A DNA stretch of 64,000 bases, taken from the NCBI GenBank assembly GCA_033239525.1, contig BSYO01000030.1, positions 10,499,030 through 10,563,029 of the forward strand. Reading direction: 5' to 3'. Position 1 is the first letter of the stretch; every line of letters begins with the position of its first letter. The position numbers and the translations under genes were made by a program. Source of the DNA: Nepenthes gracilis. Taxonomy: Eukaryota > Streptophyta > Magnoliopsida > Caryophyllales > Nepenthaceae. Under the pieces are notes generated by a model. That model was given only the letters and a program-made list of their open reading frames with translations, was not told the DNA's origin and ran no database searches. Of this stretch, positions 10,290 to 21,303 are shown piece by piece.

Positions 10290-11660
10290 ATTTCAGGGAC
10301 AGAACTTGAGAGCTTGGCTTTTTAATGTCAAAAATATTTTAGCCTTCATCAAATCCCTCCTTCACAAAAATAGAAGTTGTTTCCATATTTCTTGAAAGAA
10401 AAGACTGCTACATGGTTTTAAGGTCATGTTATTAATCTGACTCATAACTCTTGAGACATCTTTCAAGGTGACTTTTACAAAAGATGTGGAGATAGAGCCT
10501 TCTTAGAGATTGTGGAAAATTTTAATAAATTACAACGAGCGGATCTTTAGAGGATTATCAACAAAAATTTGAAGAGCATTGGTGCTTTAAACTAAGCATG
10601 GTCTCTTGGAACCTACATTACTTTCAACTTTCTTGGCAGCTTGGAAGATGAGTTGAGACCCACGGTTAAGATACCGGAACCCCATTATTCATCTCAACCT
10701 TCCAAATTGCTTCTCCAAGAACAAGCCATCAATGCCTTGTTAAAGAAAGAGAATCTGCATCTGGCAGCAACCTATTCTCCCTGCAACTCTGTAATAGCAG
10801 ATCAGTTTTCATCACAGACAAAGCTACGAAAATCAGAGTAGTTAGGCAATCCTACTCTATCTTCAGAACAGAAAAGGGCATTGGGACTGTGCTACAAGTG
10901 CAATGACAAATTCTGCCCTGGCCATAACTGTCGCACCAAGCAATACAATTCCATCATAGTTGAAGGACCTGTCCAATCAGACAACAACAACTGGGTGTAT
11001 ACTACACCAATCACTGAAGAGCGCACTCATGAAATTTCAATGCATGCATTGTCAGCCACCTATTCAAGCATCACCATTCAGATAAGAGGCTACACTAAGA
11101 AATAGCCTATACTCATTCTCTGCAGGGTGTGCAAAAATTTTGATTCAGAGATTTAGATCTTACTCCATCAATGTCAAATAGCATTTGAGGTCGAATATTT
11201 ATTCTAGTTATAAGTAACTCATTATTGTAGTCCCCCCCCCCCCCACCCCTCCTTAAGATTAACAATTGATTTTATATTACTCAAATTAAACAATACGAGT
11301 TGCAGAAAGCGACATTGAGCATAAACCTACACCAGTTTGGATTTCCAAGATATATAATTTAATCATAAGCAAATGAAGCAATATCCTCAAATTAAGTAGT
11401 ATTGGTAAGTATTCAGCTCGTATTTATTTTCTTTATACTTAATTATTATCTACAAGAACAAATCTACATGGGCAGGCGTATGCCAGTTGCAAATGGGCTA
11501 AAATTGACAATAAACTATGATTTTTTCTTTATTCTTCTCGTCATTAAAAGAATAGTCTCCATTTTAATAGCATTCAATTGAAAAGAGGACGAATGTGACT
11601 TGATTATGGACACTATTGGTGATCTAATAAAGTATCCTATATTAAAAATCTATAAAAAAA
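10290..11660 (+). pseudogene. Relic of Ty3/gypsy gag and protease
   Basis: Conceptual pieces in all three forward frames line up with a plant gypsy Gag-protease. They are LRAWLFNVK (Gag start), then a Gag core near 10380-10640, then LEDELRPTVKIPEP (10641), then RALGLCYKCNDKFCPGHNC at 10870-10935 (the zinc-knuckle region of the form GLC-x2-C-x4-F-x-PGH-x-C), then EISMHALSATYSSITIQIRG. Around 11480-11650 MPVANGLKLT and ECDLIMDTIGDL recall the end of the aspartic protease. Several stops and frameshifts break it, and the protease catalytic Asp-Ser/Thr-Gly is not recognisable. No reverse transcriptase follows. A C-run at 11236-11248 lies inside. Confidence 0.7.
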
Positions 11661-11961
11661 AAAAAAAAAACTATAGTAGCTTATAAATATGTACTTTTCA
11701 TCGCTCATTAGAATAAAATTTTGAATTAGAGATGGCATATAATACACAAATAATAAAGCATTTGTTAAGAACTTGTAATATTAGAAACAGTAAATTAATA
11801 AGTAATCATATAATAAAACATCTGATTACATAAAAACATTTCGAATGAAAAAATTTACAAACAAATGAAAATATATTTTACTATTTTTGAAGTTAAAGTT
11901 ACAAGATGAATGATCACGAATTGGGTTTTTTTAATATCACAAAACTCTAGTGTAAACACAA

Positions 11962-12399
11962 TATATAGCAAGACTGATCGTCCCGGGCTTTTATCCTAAT
12001 CTCTATACTACCACTACCAAAATCCATTTAAAATTTATATTAAATTGTATCACAAAATTTTCAGATCAATTATTTAAATAAACCAATTAGAAAAAATAAA
12101 TTTGGGCTATATTTAATATATTAGCTTGCTGTTGATATTTCTTTTTGACTTCTCACACTAACTAGAATGGATAATATGAAAAGCTAAAATATCAACGGCT
12201 TTGGTCATATGAAAAGAGCCTCACTTAATTTAATATAAACGTAGAAATGTATAGCAAGACTAACTAATGTAGGCTTTTTATCCCTATCTCTATACATTCA
12301 TCACTAATCTTTATTTAAATTTTATATTAAGTTGTATTATAAACTTTTCAAATCAAATCTTTAAATAAACAATTATATAAAATAAATTTAAATTATACT
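11962..12399 (+). repeat. Host tandem duplication, unit 1 and first half of unit 2
   Basis: Unit 1 (11962-12251) and unit 2 (from 12252) both start at ATAGCAAGACT and share AAATTTTATATTAA-type words. Unit 2 is interrupted at 12399 by an LTR and resumes at 20887. The words AATGGATAATATG and CTTTGGTCATATGAAAAGAG, present in unit 1 near 12165-12220, reappear near 20945-21000. Removing everything between 12400 and 20891 restores the second unit. The period is about 290 bp. Its origin is unknown. Confidence 0.7.
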
Positions 12400-12837
12400 T
12401 AATGGGTAAGGCAGTCCACGAGTGGGCCCAAAACCCAATGTGCAGAAAGAAGAAAGCCTAAGTGATAACAACCCATCAGAAAACCCTCTGAGTCTAAGAA
12501 CCAAAAGATGTGGCGGTTCACTCAAAAGGCGTGACTTGAACCATCCAATAGTAAATGGATATTAATGGATAATTAATGTATTATTACAGGCAATCACTAC
12601 ACCAATCTAATGGTTGAAAATCGAACGGCCTTGCTGTTGATTGAAGGCAGCAATTACACAATTAACACCTATTATAATTGTAGAAGTGCAACACCTATAG
12701 GACTGTCAAACCGATACCCCTTACTATAAATACACCTTATCCTTCGTAGGAGAGAGGGGAGGAAGATTTAGTCGGACATCAAGACAAACAAACATATAGA
12801 CAAACATTGAGACAAGTAATTATTCAGACAAGAAAAC
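12400..12837 (+). mobile_element. LTR-X copy 3, left part (interrupted)
   Basis: The start TAATGGGTAAGG is a one-transition variant of the family TGATGGGT. The pentamer before it, ATACT (12395-12399), is repeated right after the LTR end at 20887-20891, so the LTR boundaries are exact. The TATA region CTATAAATACACC near 12725 matches copy 1 (near 4092). The sequence breaks at 12837, where the sirevirus composite enters, and continues at 20516. Confidence 0.8.
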
Positions 12838-14034
12838 TATAAAGCGTATTTTTAGTTGGCATATTTTATGACTGTGTCGAGTTGCTTGTCTAGTTGTTCG
12901 TCGTGCATTTTCTCATGTTTGGAAACTCTTCATCAGATTTCTGTTAGAGGATCGTCGTGGCACCTCTTCCGGTAACCACGGCTGTCAGTCGCTCGACCCG
13001 CGTTCAAGCACTACACTCAAAGTAGCTGGAGCTCACGACACGCTCAAATCTCGCTTGAGAGCTGATTCCCGATAAGCCAAGCTCGAGGCACGCTCAATCT
13101 AAGCTTGAGCACCGTATCTAGTAGCCTGCCATTGGATTTTCGCTCGTCATCCGCTCGAACCCGAATTCAAATAGCCTCGCGCTTGCTGTTCGCTCGAGCG
13201 CCAAAACTAATAGCTGCGCACTCAAAGCTCGCCGCCTGCTTGCTAGAGCGCCTGTGAGGTTTTTTCTTAAAACCCTAGGCACGCTAGCCATGCAGCTCGA
13301 GCGCCATGACGACGGTCATTTTTTTAAACGTGTTTTTTAAATCTCTCTATATATATCTTCATTCTTTTAGTTACTCTAACTCTTACTTGGGCTTTTGAAT
13401 GACCTTGGAGTAGCATCGAACGACCTTAGAGTAGCATCTATCTTGAAAAGCCTCTCATTTTTGTACTCCATTGTTGAGAAAATTTTACTCCAATAATTGT
13501 ACTTCATTAACCAAGTTTTCTCTCCATAACGTGTTTTATCCTATACACCTCTTCTTACCCGTTAACCTTCGTGGCAATGTAAGTGGCATGGACACTGGGC
13601 TCCAGTGGTGTGCAGCAATTCAAACGGTTCATGAAGGAAGATTGACATAAAAATCGAAAGGTGTCCGGTTCCGTTGTCACGGGTAAATCCAAGGAGTTCC
13701 TTGGTAGGGATCACAAGATAGGAGTAAATTGGTTAGGTTAGTGCGTTTATACCATCCAATTTGTAATTTAATTTTTATAGTGGATATCTTTCCTGGCAGT
13801 TAAAATTCGGAGAGTTTTTCTCGATAATCGCGGGTATCGAGTTTTTTCTTCATCATCAAAAATTACCTATTATTTATTATTACTTATTATTTTATTTTTA
13901 TACTTGTTATTGTTCATATCATTTAGATTTAAATATTCTTTACGTGTATTGAATATTTAATTTTTGTATTACTTTCGCTAATCTTTGAAGAGGTCAAAAC
14001 ATTAATTGTGTTTCGGAATGAAAATTTTTTTTCA
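12838..14034 (+). mobile_element. Sirevirus composite: LTR A
   Basis: It starts TATAAAGCGTATTTTTAGTT (family TGTTAGGCGTATTTTTA) and ends in TTTTTTCA at 14034, 1,197 bp. The middle is rich in GCTCGAGCG-type words. It aligns over its full length with LTR C at 18164-19382. Confidence 0.8.
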
Positions 14035-14052
14035 ATTGGTATCAGGGACTCA
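14035..14052 (+). other. Primer binding site next to LTR A
   Basis: ATTGGTATCAGGGACTC follows the LTR end directly. It is close to the initiator tRNA-Met complement TGGTATCAGAGC used by most plant copia elements. The equivalent after LTR C (19383 onward, ATTAGTATTAGATATTC) is decayed by G-to-A changes. Confidence 0.75.
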
Positions 14053-14059
14053 TCTCAAT

Positions 14060-15900
14060 CCGTGACCCTCAATCTAGATATATATGAGTGGATTGCTATT
14101 CGTTACTCTCTTCTTTAATAGGAACAATTATACCGATTAGAATGTTCGTATGACAGCCTTTCTCAAATCGATGGATGAACACGTGTGGGATAGCACTCAA
14201 ATTGGGTAAACTCCACCCAAAAGTACTATGAATGATAGACCGAAAACTCTGTCCTTATTGACAAAAAAAGAGCTTAATTCGTGCAATTGGAATGGTAAGG
14301 GGCAACATGCTATTTTTCTGGCTATATCCCTCGAAGAGTTTAAGCGCATCTCTATGCATGAGATCTCAAAGGATGCGTGGTATATTCTTAAAATCACTCA
14401 TGAATGTACCAAACTTGTCAAAAATTTAAAACTAAAAATTCTTACCACCAAATTTGAAGAAATCCGAATAAAAGATGATAAAACCTTCAATGAATTTTAT
14501 ACTCAATAAATAATATTGTAAACTCCACGTTTAATTTAGGAGAATAAATTTCTGAACATAGAATAGTTAGAAGAGTTTTTAGATCACTTCTTGAGCGATT
14601 TAGATCTAAAGTCGTTGCAATCGAATAAAGTAAATATCTTGATAAAATGAATATTAAATAACTTATATAACCTCTTTAAATTTATGAGCACACTATTCCA
14701 CAGTCAAAGAAATATAAATCAATTGCTCTAAAATCGATTAGGGAAGAAAGAAACCGTGACTCTGATGAATCGTGTAGTGATGACGATTTTTTCTTATCTG
14801 TTAAGAATTTTAAAAAATTATTGAAGAATAAAAAAACTCATCCGACAAACCAAATATGAATTTAAAAATATTACCTAAATCTGATAAGAAAGACTGATAT
14901 GAAATTCAAGACTCTAAATCAAAAAATACCCAATGAGTTTAGTGCCATATGTGTCATGGTTTCGGTAATTATTGTACTGAATGTCCAAATTTTAAACACC
15001 AATAAGGTTAAGTCTTGAAAGTTAATGCGATATTTAGTGATGAAGAAGACGTAGATAATGGAAGGTGCACTAAAGATGGCTACATCAAGTATATAGCTTT
15101 TATGACCTCAATGTGTAGAAATAATAAACATTTAGAAGAAACTATTAATCAATCCGATAACTCTGAGAATGAGTTAGAAGCTAAATTTTATGACCTTCAG
15201 GAAACTTATGGTAGATTATTTAAGAAATGCCTACAGATTAAGAAAATTAATGTGTCGTTAAAGTATAAATTAATAAAAATTAAAAGAGAAAAATTAGCTC
15301 TTAAATTTGAGTTAGATATAAAAATTTAAGAAGTTAAAAAGTTGAATAACTCATTTACCGAAAAAATCAAAGGCTTTGAATCTGATCTCAAAACTGCACG
15401 CAATGATCTGAAATAATTTTCAAATGGGTCCAAATAATTAGATCATATACTCAGTTTGGAAAAAATCAGAGAAAATAAAATTAAGTTGGATTATTCCGAA
15501 AATGTCTTGAAAGCCCATATTAATCCCAAAACTGTCTTTGTCCGAGCTATTTCGATTCCAAGACAAAGTAGCGTAACATCTTCTTGTAATAATCAACCGT
15601 CAAGAATTTCCTCTCAGATTCGTGCCAATTTTCAAAATTGTCATAATTTAAAAAGTAGAAAAACCTTGATGTTAATCTCTCTATGAAGCAAAGGTGCAAA
15701 TCTGATATTAATATTATTTTTGTCCCAACGTGTCATAGGTGCGGCACCATTGATCATATTCACTCCTATTACCGTAACGACTTTTTAAAATAATTTTGGC
15801 AAAACCTAAAGATAGAAAATTTCATCAATCATATCAACCTTCTAAATGATCAAGTGACAAACTTAACCAATATTATAAAACTTGGTAAGAAAATATAGAT
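14060..15900 (+). pseudogene. Sirevirus gag, copy A (decayed)
   Basis: Fragments read NGKGQHAIFLAISLEEFKRI and DAWYILKITHECTKLVKNLK at 14228-14509, matching the UBN2-type Gag domain of copia elements. CHMCHGFGNYCTECPNF near 14950 is a CCHC zinc knuckle whose histidine is replaced by asparagine. The frame 15015-15329 has the heptad-like, lysine/glutamate-rich pattern of the sirevirus Gag coiled coil. LDHILSLEKIRENK at 15440 matches the conserved block after it. CHRCGTIDHIHSYY near 15735 is a second knuckle with its last cysteine changed to tyrosine. Stops and frameshifts separate these, so nothing full-length is made. Gag is followed directly by the PPT region, with pol absent. Confidence 0.75.
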
Positions 15901-15939
15901 CAAGAAAAGTAAGCTCCGTTACCCTTTTATCATTCGTGA

Positions 15940-16090
15940 CAAAAGGAGATAGTAGATTTCTTCCTTAAAGGAGATTGTTTCTATTAGGGGAGTAAATTTC
16001 TTCTTTATGGGAGATTGTTCCTATTAGGAGGAGTTAGGGAGAGAAAATGTCTTTTATTGGGGGGTGTTCAGGTTAAGGGGGAGGTTATCT
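15940..16090 (+). repeat. Multi-PPT region, copy A
   Basis: About 50-bp units repeat the pattern GGAGATTGTTxCTATTAGG followed by AGTAAATTTCTTCTTTAT, ending in GGTTAAGGGGGAGG. Multiple polypurine-tract-like boxes upstream of the 3' LTR are a reported hallmark of sireviruses. The matching region of copy B lies at about 17715-17845. Confidence 0.65.
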
Positions 16091-16408
16091 CAATATTTGA
16101 TTCTTGCTATATATTCGTCATGTTTACTATTGTTAGTATTTTTTACTGTTGCTATTTTTCTACATCTATTTATTTTTGTACTAACCCAAATTGGCAGGAC
16201 CAGCAGCTCTCGTTCAACAGCTAGCAGCTCCCTTTCAGTTTTTGTTTTTACTTTTTATGTCCTTCATTATTGGATTGTATTAATTGTTTTCAGCGTCGAT
16301 TTTTATGTATATGGATTCTATCTCGATGATATATAAAATCGTAATTATCTTGTACTTTTATTTCTTTTCTTATGTGGGTTTTATCATAGAATTGTCAAAG
16401 AGTGAGGT

Positions 16409-16880
16409 TATTAGGCATATTTTTAGTTGGCATATTCTAAGACCATGTCGGATTGCTCGTCTGGTCGTCCATCGTGCAATTTTTCTTGTTTGGAAGCTCT
16501 TCATTAAATTTCTGTTTGAGGATCATCATTGCACCTCTTCCGGTAACCACAGCTGCCTGTCGTCCAACCCGCGTTCAAGTACTACTCGCAGAGTAGCCAG
16601 AGCTCAAGGTACACTCAAATCTCACTTGAGAGCTAATTCTTGAGAAGCCAAGCTCAAGGCACGCTCAATCTGAGCTTGAGCACCATATCCAGTAGCCTGC
16701 CGCTCAATATTCGCTCGCCATCTGCTCGAACCCGAATTCTAGTGGCCTCGCACCTACTGCTTGCTCGCTGTGCACTCGACCGCCAAAACTAGTAGCTGCG
16801 TGCTCGAAGCTCGTCGCCTGCTCGCTTGAGTGCCAATGAGGTTTTCTCTTAAAACCCTAGGCGCACTAGCCACACAGCTC
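16409..16880 (+). mobile_element. Sirevirus composite: LTR B, 3' two-thirds deleted
   Basis: It starts TATTAGGCATATTTTTAGTT and follows LTR A for 472 bp to CAGCTCGA. There the sequence switches at once to gag sequence equivalent to 15112. The junction shares only CTC-A between the two partners, which suggests microhomology-based deletion or template switching. Confidence 0.75.
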
Positions 16881-17590
16881 GATGTGTGGAAATGATGAAC
16901 GATTAGAAGAAACTCTTAATCAATCCTATAACTCTGAGAACGAATCAAAAGCTAAATTTTATGACCTTCAGGATGTCTATGATAGATTATTTAAGAAATA
17001 CCTACAAATCAAGAAAAATGTGTCGTTAAAGTATAAGTTGATAAAAATTTAAAAAAAAAAATTAGCTCTTAAATCTAAGTTAAATATAAAATTTTAAGAA
17101 GCTGAAAAGTTGAATAACTCATTTACCGAAAAGATCAAGGGCCTTGAATCTGATCTCGAAGCTGCACTCAATGATTTGAAATAATTTTTAAATGGGTTCA
17201 AGCAATTAGATCATATGCTCGTTTTAGGAAAAATCAGAGAAAATAAAATTGGGTTAGGTTATTTCGAAAGTATCTTAAAAGCTCATATTAATTTCAAAAC
17301 TATCTTTATCAGAGCTATTTCAATTCAAAGACAAAGTAGCGTAAGATCTTCTTGTAGTGATCAGCCGTCAAGAGTTCCCCCTCAAATTCGTGCCAATTTT
17401 TAAAATTGTCATAATTTAAAAAATAGGAAAAACCTTAATGTTAATCTCTCTAGAAAGCAAAGGTATAAATCTGATGTTAATATTATTTTTATACCAATAT
17501 GTTATAGGTGCGGCACTACTGGTCATATTCGCTCCTATTGCCCTGTAAACGACTTTTTGAAATAATTTTAGTAAAATTCAAAGATAGAAA
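16881..17590 (+). pseudogene. Sirevirus gag, copy B (5' end missing)
   Basis: It begins in the coiled-coil part of gag, with no start and no first zinc knuckle. It continues through LDHMLVLGKIRENK (17210) to CYRCGTTGHIRSYC near 17505, an intact CCHC knuckle. Here the second knuckle is better preserved than in copy A. Stops at several points prevent translation. The multi-PPT tract follows at about 17715-17845. Confidence 0.7.
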
Positions 17591-18163
17591 ATATCATCAA
17601 TCATATCAGTCTTCTAAATGATCAAGTGAGAAACTTAATCAATATTATAAAACTTGGTAAGAAAATATAAATCAAGAAGAGTGAGTTCCATTACCCTTTA
17701 ACCATTCATGACAAACATGGAGAGTAAATTTCTTCCTTATGGGAGATTGTTTCTATTAGGGGGAGTAAATTTCTTCTTTATGGGAGATTATTCCTGTTAG
17801 GGGGAGTTATGGAGAGAAAAATGTCTTTTATTAGGGGGAGGTTTTCTTTATGTTTTATTCCTACTATATATTCGTCATGTTTACTAATTGTTGGTGTTTT
17901 TACTGCTGCTATTCTTCTACATCTATCTATTTTTGTACTAACCCAAATTGGCAAGACAAATAGCTTTCATTCAGCAGCTAGCAGCTCCCTTTTAATTTTT
18001 TTTCACTTTTTATGTCCTTTGTTGTTATATTATATCGGTTATTTTTAGCATTGATTTTTATGTACACGAATTCTATCTTGATGGTATCTAAACCCGTGAT
18101 TATGTTGTACTTTTATTTTTTTTCTTATGTGAGTTTTATCACGAAATTGTCAAAGGAAAAAAT

Positions 18164-19382
18164 TGTTAGGCGTATTTTTAATAAGCATATTCCATGACCA
18201 TATTAAGTTGCTTGTCTGGTCATCTGTCATACACTTTCCATGTTTTGAATCTGTTCATCAGATTTCTATTCGAGGATCGTCATCACACCTCTTCCGGTAA
18301 CCACGGCTGTCCATCGCTCAACCCGCGTTCAAGCACTGCTTACAGAGTAGTCGGAGCTCAAGGCGCGCTCAAATATCACTTGAGAGCTGATTCTCAAGAA
18401 GTTGAGCTCAAGGCCTGCTCAATCCTAGCTCGAGCGTCGTATCCAGTAGCCTGCTGCTCGATGTTCGTTCGCTATCCGCTTGAGCTCGAATTCCAGTAGC
18501 CTCGCTGCTACTCACTCGCTGTGCGCTCAAGTTCTAGAACCAATAGTTGTGCGCCTAAAGCTCACCACCTGCGCGCTCGAGCGCCTACGAGATTTTCTCT
18601 TAAAACCCTAGGCGCGCTCGCCGCGTCCTCGAGCTGTGCTCAAACACCCAGACAACGGTCACTTTTTTAAACATGTTTTTCAAGCCTCTCTATACATATC
18701 TTCCTTCTTTCAATTCGACCGTCAAGACAGACTTCTTTATTCTTCTTAACTCTTACTTGGGCTTTTGAACGACGTTGAAGTAGCATCTATCTTGAAAAAC
18801 CTCTCATTTTTGTATTTCGTTGTTGAGAAAACTTCACTCTAACGATTATACTTCATTAACCAAGTTTTCTCTCCACAACATGTTTTATCCTATATACATC
18901 TTCCTGCCTGTTAATCTTCGTGGCGATGTTGGTGGCATGGACCCTGGGCACCAGTGGTGTGCGGCAATTTAAGCGGTTTGTGAGGAAATATTGATGTGAA
19001 AATCAGAAATTGTCCAATTCCATTGCCACGGACAAATTCAAAGAGTTCATTGGTAGGGATCACAAGATAGAAGTAAGTCGGTTAGGTTATGGCATCTGTA
19101 TCACCCGATCTATAAGTTAATTTTCATAGTGAATACTTTTCCTGACCGTTGAAACTCGAAGGGTTTTCTCAATAGTTACGGATATCGAATTTTTTCTTCA
19201 TCATCAAAAATTACCTCTTGTTTATTATTGCTTATTGTCTTATTTTTATACTTATTATTATTCATATCATTTAGATTTAAATATTCTTTATGTGTATTGA
19301 ATATTTATATTTCGTACTGTTTCCGCTAATCTTTCAAGGGGTCAAAACTTTTATTGTGTTTCGGAATAAAAAGTTTCTTTCA
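18164..19382 (+). mobile_element. Sirevirus composite: LTR C (full length)
   Basis: It starts TGTTAGGCGTATTTTTAATA after the purine-rich CAAAGGAAAAAAT and ends CTTTCA, 1,219 bp. This is the only copy retaining the canonical TG start. It aligns end to end with LTR A. Confidence 0.8.
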
Positions 19383-20490
19383 ATTAGTATTAGATATTCA
19401 CCCCAATTCGTGACCATCGATCTAGATGTATACGAGTGATTGATATCCGTTCCTCCCTTCTTTAATGGAAGCAATTATATCTATTGGAATATTCGTATGA
19501 GAGCCTTTCTCAAATCGATAGATGAGTGCGTGTGGGTTAACACTCAAATTGTGTGGACTCTACCCAAAAGTATTACAAGTGATGAATCGAAAGTTCTATC
19601 CGTATAGAAAAAAAAAAAGAGCTTGATTCGTACATTTGGAATAGTAATGGGTTACATGCTATTTTTATAACTGTATCCCCCGAAGAATTTAAACGCATTT
19701 CTATATGTAAAATCTCAAAAGATACGTGAGATATTCTTGAAATCACTCATGAATGTACCAAACTAGTCAAAAATTCAAAACTATAAATTCTTACTACTAG
19801 ATTTGAAAAAATCTAAATGAAAGATGATGAAACTTTTGATAAATTTTATACTCAATTAAATGATATTGTAAACTCTACGTTTAATTTAGGAAAATAAATT
19901 CCTAAACATAAAATAGTTAGAAAAGTTCTTAGATCACTCCCTGAACGATTTAAACCTAAATTCACTGTAATCGAAGAAAGTAAATATCTTGATAAAATAA
20001 AAATTGAAGAACTTGTAAGATCTCTCTAAACTTATGAGCAAACTCTTCCGCAGTCAAGGAAACATAAATCAATTGCTTTAAAATCTATTAGGAAAGAGAA
20101 AAATCATGACTCCGATAAAGAATTATGTAGCGATGATGACTGTTTCTTATTTGTTAAGAATTTTAAAAAATTATTGAAGAAAAATAAAACCTCATTTGAC
20201 AAACCAAATGTAAATTTAAAAAAATCACCTAAATCTGGTAAGAAAAATCGACGCAAAATTAGAGATTCCATATCAAAAAATACTCAAGGAGTTCAGTGCC
20301 ATGAGTGTCATAGTTTCGGCCATTATCATATTAAATGTCCAAATTTTAAATACCAATAAGGTCAAGCCTTGAAAACTAATGCGATATTAAGTGATGAAGA
20401 AGACGCAGATAATGAAAAGTGCACTGAAGATAGTTATGTCAAGTATATGGTTTTTATGATCTCAATGGGTGAAAATAATAAACGTTTAAA
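19383..20490 (+). pseudogene. Sirevirus gag, copy C (3' end missing)
   Basis: It covers the 5' half of gag. The UBN2-like part near 19600-19860 has several stops. The open frame 20174-20359 contains an intact knuckle, VQCHECHSFGHYHIKCPNF (CX2CX4HX4C). The sequence stops within AAACGTTTAAA, equivalent to about 15130 of copy A, and jumps to the last 20 bases of an LTR. Confidence 0.75.
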
Positions 20491-20510
20491 GGAACGAAAA
20501 GTTCCTTTCG
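20491..20510 (+). mobile_element. Twenty-base stub of the terminal LTR (LTR D)
   Basis: GGAACGAAAAGTTCCTTTCG matches the end of LTR C (GGAATAAAAAGTTTCTTTCA) with four transitions, and lies directly before the target duplication AAAAC. It is what remains of the original 3' LTR after a deletion that began in gag. Confidence 0.7.
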
Positions 20511-20515
20511 AAAAC

Positions 20516-20886
20516 AAAACCACTCTTCCCTAGGAATTCATCTTTTTTAAAGCCACTCTCTTTTATGAATGTAACACCTCAAAAGCTACTCTCTCTTTTA
20601 AGCTTACCCCACAAAGTATAATTTTCTATCAAACATTCAATTCTCATCCACTTACATCTACATATGTTTTCCCTCTTATCTTTCTTAGCTAATTGGAAAG
20701 ATTATTGACTTGAATATCAGAGAATATATCGGAGAACAAGTCTCGTATTATTCTTATTTATTATTCGTTTATTATGGTGTACATAATTCAAATTTAGAGT
20801 AATAAAGATCTGATCTGTTTTTTATTTGACTCCGGAGTAAGATGGCTCCCTAGTTTATTTGATTATTCAAATCTAAAGACGCATCA
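20516..20886 (+). mobile_element. LTR-X copy 3, right part
   Basis: This resumes the LTR broken at 12837 and ends AGACGCATCA. Joined to 12400-12837 it makes an 809-bp solo LTR that aligns throughout with copy 1. The ATACT target duplication follows at 20887-20891. Confidence 0.8.
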
Positions 20887-21303
20887 ATACTTAACAATAT
20901 TAGTCATTGATTTTTTTTTTTTTTTATGAATCCTGATGCTAATTAGAATGGATAATATGCAAAGCTTAAATATGGACGCTTTGGTCATATGAAAAGAGCC
21001 TGTTTTCTTTAACGTACGAAAGCATATCCCTGAGTCCGAGTCGGCAAATAACACAAATGAACGGGTTTTCAACAACGCAACGGCACAATAAATAAATAAA
21101 TAAATAAATAAATAATGGATTAATTAATTAATTAATTAAAATAAACGGGGTTCTTTAATTTGAGTTGACGTGGTTGATGGCCCAACCATTCTTTTTTATT
21201 AATCTTTAACAATAAAAAGAAACCAATCTGTCAAAATTTGGGAAAAATTCATCAGTATTTATATAAATAAATATATAAATATATGCACGTATATATATAA
21301 TCG
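20887..21303. other. Second half of the host tandem duplication and AT-rich flank
   Basis: The part to about 21020 completes duplication unit 2 (see 11962). It is followed by AAAT/TTAA microsatellite-like sequence at 21090-21140 and ATAT-rich DNA. No gene is seen. Confidence 0.55.

Larger units (their letters stand above)
12838..20510 (+). mobile_element. Pol-less sirevirus-type copia composite with four LTR pieces
   Basis: The element is bounded by the duplicated pentamer AAAAC (12833-12837 and 20511-20515). Order: LTR A (12838-14034), internal A (14035-16408), truncated LTR B (16409-16880), internal B lacking its 5' part (16881-18163), LTR C (18164-19382), internal C lacking its 3' part (19383-about 20490), and a 20-bp remnant of LTR D (20491-20510). 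Internal parts encode only decayed Gag (UBN2-like domain, two zinc knuckles, coiled-coil region) and a multi-PPT tract. No protease, integrase, reverse transcriptase or RNase H motif is seen. Removing it joins LTR-X perfectly (CAGACAAG on the left, CCACTCT on the right, as in copy 1). Confidence 0.8.
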
